Source: Herbaspirillum sp. RV1423 (GTDB taxonomy: Bacteria > Pseudomonadota > Gammaproteobacteria > Burkholderiales > Burkholderiaceae_D). From it: DNA of 64,000 nt. Shown one piece after another: positions 59,911 to 64,000 of this stretch. A model generated the notes under the pieces. The model saw only the letters and a program-made list of their open reading frames with translations. It was not told the origin of the DNA and did no database searches. The stretch is from the NCBI RefSeq assembly GCF_000577615.1, contig NZ_CBXX010000033.1:1-64000 (forward strand). Reading direction: 5' to 3'. Positions within the stretch are counted from its first letter, which is position 1. Every line of letters begins with the position of its first letter. The translations under genes were made by a program, and so were the position numbers.

Positions 59911-60495
59911 ATGATGATCAACACCCAGGAAGACCAGCTGGTCTCCGCGCACGACGCTGAAGAATTTCATCGCTACTTCATCGGACACGATAGCGCTTTG
60001 CTGCAAGAAGTCAACACGCTCCTAGCCAGGGAAGCACATCTGTTGGACATTCAGGCATACAAGGCTTGGCTTGAACACTGCGTTGCCCCCGAGATCAAAT
60101 ACCAAGTGATCTCGCGAGAACTTCGCTCCACTTCCGAGCGTCGATACCAACTGAATGATGCGGTGAACATCTACAACGAGAACTATCAGCAACTGAAAGT
60201 TCGAGTTGAGCATCAGCTCGACCCGCAGAATTGGGCCAACAGCCCGAAGATGCGTTTCACTCGCTTCGTCACCAATGTCATGGCAGCCAAGGACACGGGT
60301 GCACCGGATCTGCTGCATGTCCGCTCCAACCTCATTCTCCACCGCGCCAGGCGCGGAAACCAGGTTGACGTGTTCTATGCAACGCGAGAAGACAAATGGA
60401 AACGTAACGAAGGTGGTGGCATCAAATTGGTCGAACGCTTTGTGGACTACCCGGAGCGCATTCTCCAAACCCACAACCTGATGATCTTCCTGTGA
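59911..60495 (+). CDS. nagAd: Naphthalene 1,2-dioxygenase small subunit
   Basis: 194 residues from ATG 59911, preceded by AGGAG; the same length as NahAd. It shows EDQLVSAHDAEEFHRYFIGH, EAHLLDIQAYKAWLEHCVAP, VRVEHQLDPQNWANSPKMRF and RFVDYPERILQTHNLMIFL, all near-identical in type to known small subunits. Forms the alpha3-beta3 hexamer with NagAc. The 63-base gap to nagB contains no hairpin of note. Confidence 0.95.
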   Translation: MMINTQEDQLVSAHDAEEFHRYFIGHDSALLQEVNTLLAREAHLLDIQAYKAWLEHCVAPEIKYQVISRELRSTSERRYQLNDAVNIYNENYQQLKVRVEHQLDPQNWANSPKMRFTRFVTNVMAAKDTGAPDLLHVRSNLILHRARRGNQVDVFYATREDKWKRNEGGGIKLVERFVDYPERILQTHNLMIFL

Positions 60496-60558
60496 GCCCT
60501 GGGGATGCCTGCCTGGATGGCGGGCATTCGTGATTATTTTTAACGGAAATTTATTGAC

Positions 60559-61338
60559 ATGAACACACAGCAAGTTGTTGCCATCACTGGCGCCGGCTCG
60601 GGCATTGGTTTCGAGTTGGTTCGCTCTTTTAAGGCAGCCGGTTATCGCGTATCTGCACTCGTTCGCAACGAGGAGCAAGAGGCGGGTCTTCGCAGTGAAT
60701 TCAAAGACGACATTGAGATCGTGGCGGGCGATGTCCGTGATCACGCCACCAATGAGAAGCTGGTTAAACAGACGGTTGCCAAGTTCGGGCGCCTGGATTG
60801 CTTCATCGGAAATGCCGGGATATGGGATTACATGCTGAGCATCGATGAGCCTTGGGAGAAATTCTCGGGCAGTTTCGACGAGATATTTGACATCAACGTC
60901 AAAAGCTATTTCAGCGGCATCAGCGCGGCCTTGCCGGAGCTCAAAAAGACGAACGGATCGGTGGTGGTGACGGCTTCCGTTTCTTCCTATGCGGTCGGTG
61001 CCGGCGGTTCTTGCTACATTGCCAGCAAACATGCGGTGCTGGGCATGGTCAAGGCTTTGGCCTACGAATTGGCTCCGCACATCCGGGTCAATGGCGTTGC
61101 GCCAGGTGGCACGGTCACTTCTTTGGCTGGCCCGGCAAGCGCCGGTTTCGACAAAACCAAAATGAAAGACATGCCCGGCATCGATGACATGATCAAGGGC
61201 CTGACCCCCTTGGGGTTCGCAGCAAGGCCCGAGGACGTGGTGGCACCGTATCTTTTGCTGGCCTCCCGGGAACAAGGGAAGTTCATCACTGGCACGGTGA
61301 TCAGCATTGATGGCGGCATGGCGCTCGGCCGCAAGTGA
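60559..61338 (+). CDS. nagB: cis-Naphthalene dihydrodiol dehydrogenase
   Basis: 259 residues of the short-chain dehydrogenase family: ITGAGSGIGFELVRSFKAAG (NAD site), NAGIWDY, and SCYIASKHAVLG with the catalytic YxxxK, preceded by the VTASVSSY serine region. It oxidises the cis-dihydrodiol to 1,2-dihydroxynaphthalene. Position after nagAd is conserved in nah/nag operons. Confidence 0.94.
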   Translation: MNTQQVVAITGAGSGIGFELVRSFKAAGYRVSALVRNEEQEAGLRSEFKDDIEIVAGDVRDHATNEKLVKQTVAKFGRLDCFIGNAGIWDYMLSIDEPWEKFSGSFDEIFDINVKSYFSGISAALPELKKTNGSVVVTASVSSYAVGAGGSCYIASKHAVLGMVKALAYELAPHIRVNGVAPGGTVTSLAGPASAGFDKTKMKDMPGIDDMIKGLTPLGFAARPEDVVAPYLLLASREQGKFITGTVISIDGGMALGRK

Positions 61339-61386
61339 ATTTTTAACTGAAGCAAATTTATCAACCCCGTTCTCAGGAGACACCCC

Positions 61387-62838
61387 ATGAAGACGAAATT
61401 GTTTATCAACGACGCCTGGATCGATTCAGGTGACAAAAAATACTTTGATCGGAAGCACCCTGTCAGTGGCGAGACCATGACCCAATGCGCGAATGCGACG
61501 GTGGCCGATGCGGGCAAGGCGGCTCAATCCGCCCAAGAGGCGTTCAAGTCCTGGAAGGCCGTTGGGCCTTCGGAGCGGAGGCGCCTTCTCTTGAAGGTGG
61601 CAGAGGTCATGGAGAGCAAAACGCCCGAGTTCATTAAAGTGATGGCCAAGGAAGTGGGCGCCTCCGCGCTATGGGCGGGGTTCAACGTGCACCTGTCGGC
61701 CAATGTGTTCCGGGAAGCCGCCTCACTGGCCACGCAAATACAAGGTGAAACCATTCCGACGGACAAGGCTGACACCCTGTCGATGACGCTGCGTCAACCG
61801 GTCGGCCCCATCTTGAGTATCGTGCCATGGAACGGCACCGCAGTGCTCGCGGCGCGGGCCATCGCGTATCCGTTGGTCTGCGGCAATACCGTGGTGTTCA
61901 AAGGCTCCGAGTTCAGCCCCGGCACGCACGCGTTGATCGCGAAGTGCGTACAGGAGGCCGGCCTGCCCGCTGGCGTGCTCAATTATCTGAACTCGTCCCC
62001 GGACCGCTCGCCCGATATCGCCGATGCGCTGATTTCGTCTAAAGAGATTCGTCGCATCAACTTTACGGGCTCCACTCGCGTGGGGCGCATCATCGCCCAG
62101 AAAGCGGCCCAACATCTCAAGCGCTGCTTGCTGGAGTTGGGTGGCAAGTCCCCGCTGATCGTTCTGGACGACGCTGACATCGACGCGGCAGTCAAGGCCG
62201 CGGTGTTTGGCAGTTTCCTGTTCCAAGGCCAGATCTGCATGTCCACCGAACGCCTGGTGGTCGACGAGAAGATCGCGGACGAATTTGTCGCGAAGTTCGT
62301 CGAGAAAACCAAGAAGTTGAGTGCAGGCGATCCGTGCGTGACCGGGGACTGCGTCATTGGTCCGATGGTGTCGTCCAACTCGGGGGACCGGATCAATGGC
62401 CTGTTGAAAGATGCCATCGACAAGGGTGCCAAGGTCGTGTGCGGTGGTATGGCCGAGGGTGCGGTCATGCCCGCCACGATCCTGGACCACGTGACAGCCG
62501 ACATGCAGATCTACGATGAGGAAACCTTCGGTCCCATCACCGTGGTTATCCGTTGCAAGGGCGAAGCAGACGCCATCCGCATTGCCAATGACAGCGTCTA
62601 TGGCCTGTCATCGGGCGTGTTTGGCCGGGACGTCAACCGGGCCCTGCGCGTGGGTATGGCGATCGAATACGGCTCGGTCCATATCAACGGGTCTACCGTG
62701 CAGATCGAGGCGCAGGCGCCTTATGGCGGCACAAAGGCCACCGGTTATGGCCGCTTCGATGGACGCGCGGTGATCGACGAGTTCACGGAGCTCAAATGGC
62801 TAACCATTGAACCGTTCGAACAGCAGTATCCCTTCTAA
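61387..62838 (+). CDS. nagF: Salicylaldehyde dehydrogenase
   Basis: 483 residues of the aldehyde dehydrogenase superfamily: VPWNGTAVLAARAIAYPLVC, INFTGSTRVGRIIAQ, the general-base region LELGGKSPLIVLDDADID and the nucleophile in QGQICMSTERLVV. It oxidises salicylaldehyde to salicylate with NAD. CAGGAGA precedes ATG 61387. NagE and NagD, which act before it in the pathway, are expected beyond the window. Confidence 0.94.
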   Translation: MKTKLFINDAWIDSGDKKYFDRKHPVSGETMTQCANATVADAGKAAQSAQEAFKSWKAVGPSERRRLLLKVAEVMESKTPEFIKVMAKEVGASALWAGFNVHLSANVFREAASLATQIQGETIPTDKADTLSMTLRQPVGPILSIVPWNGTAVLAARAIAYPLVCGNTVVFKGSEFSPGTHALIAKCVQEAGLPAGVLNYLNSSPDRSPDIADALISSKEIRRINFTGSTRVGRIIAQKAAQHLKRCLLELGGKSPLIVLDDADIDAAVKAAVFGSFLFQGQICMSTERLVVDEKIADEFVAKFVEKTKKLSAGDPCVTGDCVIGPMVSSNSGDRINGLLKDAIDKGAKVVCGGMAEGAVMPATILDHVTADMQIYDEETFGPITVVIRCKGEADAIRIANDSVYGLSSGVFGRDVNRALRVGMAIEYGSVHINGSTVQIEAQAPYGGTKATGYGRFDGRAVIDEFTELKWLTIEPFEQQYPF

Positions 62839-62863
62839 GCCGAAGCAACAAAGGAGTTAAACC

Positions 62864-63772
62864 ATGAGCAAGCAAGCAGCAGTCATTGAACTAGGATACA
62901 TGGGCATTTCGGTCAAGGATCCCGCAGCGTGGAAATCCTTTGCCGCGAACATGCTGGGGCTTCAAGTCCTCGATGAAGGTGACAAGGACCGCTTCTATCT
63001 GCGAATGGACAATTGGCACCACAGAATCGTGGTCCATCACAATGGTCAAGATGACCTTGAATACTTGGGTTGGCGTGTCTCCGGTCAACCGGAATTCGAT
63101 GCATTGGGCCAAAAGCTCCAGGACGCAGGCTACAAAGTCCACGTGTGCGACAAAGCCGAAGCACAAGAACGGATGGTACTGGGCCTGATGAAGACAGAAG
63201 ATCCGGGGGGCAACCCGACCGAGATTTTCTGGGGACCTCGGATTGACCTGAACAATCCCTTCCACCCCGGTCGTCCCTTGCACGGAAAATTTCTAACCGG
63301 CGATCAGGGCCTAGGCCACTGCATCGTGCGTCAGAATGATGTTGAAGCGGCGCGTAAGTTCTATAGCTTGCTGGGATTTCGTGGAGATGTCGAGTACCGC
63401 CTTCCTTTGCCCAACGGCATGACCGCTGAACTGACTTTCATGCATTGCAACGCTCGCGATCACTCCATCGCGTTCGGCGCAATGCCTGCGGCCAAGCGCA
63501 TCAATCATCTGATGATTGAATACACCCATCTGGAAGATCTGGGTTATACGCACCAGCTTTTCATGAAGAACAAGATTGACATCGCATTGCAACTGGGTAT
63601 TCATGCCAACGACAAGGCGCTGACGTTCTATGGTGCAACACCTTCCGGCTGGCTGATCGAACCTGGGTGGCGAGGGGCTCCCTCCATGGCCGAATCGGAA
63701 TATTACGTCGGCGACATCTTCGGCCATGCTATCGAGGCCACAGGATATGGTTTGGACGTCAAGCTGAGCTAA
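62864..63772 (+). CDS. nagC: 1,2-Dihydroxynaphthalene dioxygenase
   Basis: 302 residues of the type I extradiol dioxygenase family with two vicinal-oxygen-chelate modules: [20 protein letters not shown] at the N-terminus and [20 protein letters not shown] (iron ligand His152) at the start of the second. [13 protein letters not shown] and GWLIEPGW carry the further His and Glu ligands. It opens the first ring. AAGGAG precedes ATG 62864 by 6 bases. Confidence 0.94.
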   Translation: MSKQAAVIELGYMGISVKDPAAWKSFAANMLGLQVLDEGDKDRFYLRMDNWHHRIVVHHNGQDDLEYLGWRVSGQPEFDALGQKLQDAGYKVHVCDKAEAQERMVLGLMKTEDPGGNPTEIFWGPRIDLNNPFHPGRPLHGKFLTGDQGLGHCIVRQNDVEAARKFYSLLGFRGDVEYRLPLPNGMTAELTFMHCNARDHSIAFGAMPAAKRINHLMIEYTHLEDLGYTHQLFMKNKIDIALQLGIHANDKALTFYGATPSGWLIEPGWRGAPSMAESEYYVGDIFGHAIEATGYGLDVKLS

Positions 63773-63779
63773 CCATGCA

Positions 63780-63809
63780 ATAGATGCGCAATCGGTCGCA
63801 TCTATTTTT
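63780..63809 (+). terminator. Intrinsic terminator or attenuator between nagC and nagQ
   Basis: ATAGATGCG (63780-63788) and CGCATCTAT (63797-63805) are perfect 9-base inverted repeats with an 8-base loop, followed by TTTT. This is the best terminator-like signal in the window. As pathway genes continue on the other side, it probably lowers rather than ends expression of nagQ and later genes. Confidence 0.65.
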
Positions 63810-63843
63810 GTTGCATGCAGTTTTATATAAACATAAGGAGACA

Positions 63844-64000
63844 ATGATGATCAAAAAAGCCATTTCCCTCGCCGCGGTTGGGATGCTGATGCTCAGCCAT
63901 GCATATGCCGAGGATTCCCGCTGGTCCTACCGCATCGGTGCCACCAACGTGGCCTTCGATGCGAGCGCCGAAGTCTCTATGAATGGAGGGAGAGTGCCGG
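63844..64000 (+). CDS. nagQ: OmpW-family outer membrane protein NagQ, 5' part
   Basis: The window ends inside this gene; 52 residues are visible. A signal peptide (AISLAAVGMLMLSHAYA) is followed by EDSRWSYRIGATNVAFDASA, which resembles the mature start of OmpW-type barrels. NahQ/NagQ in this position are OmpW-like and may help hydrophobic substrates cross the outer membrane. ATG occurs twice (63844 and 63847) after AAGGAGA. Identity rests on the signal, the short match and gene order. Confidence 0.75.
   Translation, partial: MMIKKAISLAAVGMLMLSHAYAEDSRWSYRIGATNVAFDASAEVSMNGGRVP

Noticed and set aside
60022-61383. A 453-codon minus-strand frame opposite nagAd and nagB
   Set aside because: Runs antisense through two well-known genes and resembles no family.
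1-64000. tRNA, rRNA or integration (att) sites
   Set aside because: None could be recognised by eye; the recombinase at 6095 has no evident att repeats beside it.

Overview
The window looks like part of a large catabolic, probably conjugative plasmid from a betaproteobacterium of the order Burkholderiales, most likely Comamonadaceae. The reasons are the nag-type naphthalene/salicylate/gentisate genes, a TrfA-type replication initiator beside iterons, and a P-type (Trb/VirB) type IV secretion set. Host and replicon type are inferred from gene content; no search could be run.

Layout. (1) 1-5961, plus strand: the end of a branched-chain-amino-acid-type ABC importer (livM partial, livG, livF), a hemerythrin-like protein, the gentisate pathway nagI-nagK-nagL, and a sigma-54-type regulator cut off after about 235 codons. 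(2) 5962-9790: mobile-element debris. It holds a tyrosine recombinase, an IS66 element split by an IS21 fragment with five 23-bp end repeats, and an IS5 transposase cut by the IS66 tip. (3) 9956-32107, minus strand: eighteen collinear genes behind a TetR regulator with a clear palindromic operator. Products include two amphipathic 11-mer-type proteins, an uncharacterised 233-aa protein, a UbiB-like kinase, a glycosyltransferase fused to a papain-like domain, a patatin lipase, a polyprenyl-synthase-like protein without its first Asp-rich motif, an RND pump, a TolC-type channel, an ABC-2 exporter with HlyD adaptor, and MlaFED. Many genes overlap by ATGA or TGATG. This is the best candidate for an undescribed system; the proposed role is membrane-lipid remodelling and hydrophobic-compound export. 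(4) 32188-32636: integrase and ISL3 scraps, so the island has mobile debris on both sides. (5) 32760-54250: plasmid backbone. It has a thioredoxin/CcdA pair, T4SS genes virB10, 9, 8, 6, 5, 4, 3, 2, 11 and 1, a Toprim primase, an AbiE-like toxin-antitoxin pair with inverted repeats, an iteron origin with DnaA box, trfA, and an stbABC-like stability operon. No relaxase, coupling protein or convincing virB7 is in view. (6) 54285-64000: divergent nagR and the operon nagAa-G-H-Ab-Ac-Ad-B-F-C, with the start of nagQ at the window edge.

Together: NagAa/Ab/Ac/Ad, NagB, NagC and NagF (with NagE and NagD expected beyond the window) turn naphthalene into salicylate. NagG/H, using the same electron carriers, convert salicylate to gentisate. 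NagI, NagL and NagK at the opposite end of the window take gentisate to fumarate and pyruvate. The lipid/efflux island between them could help the cell tolerate hydrocarbons; that link is an inference from gene families and proximity.
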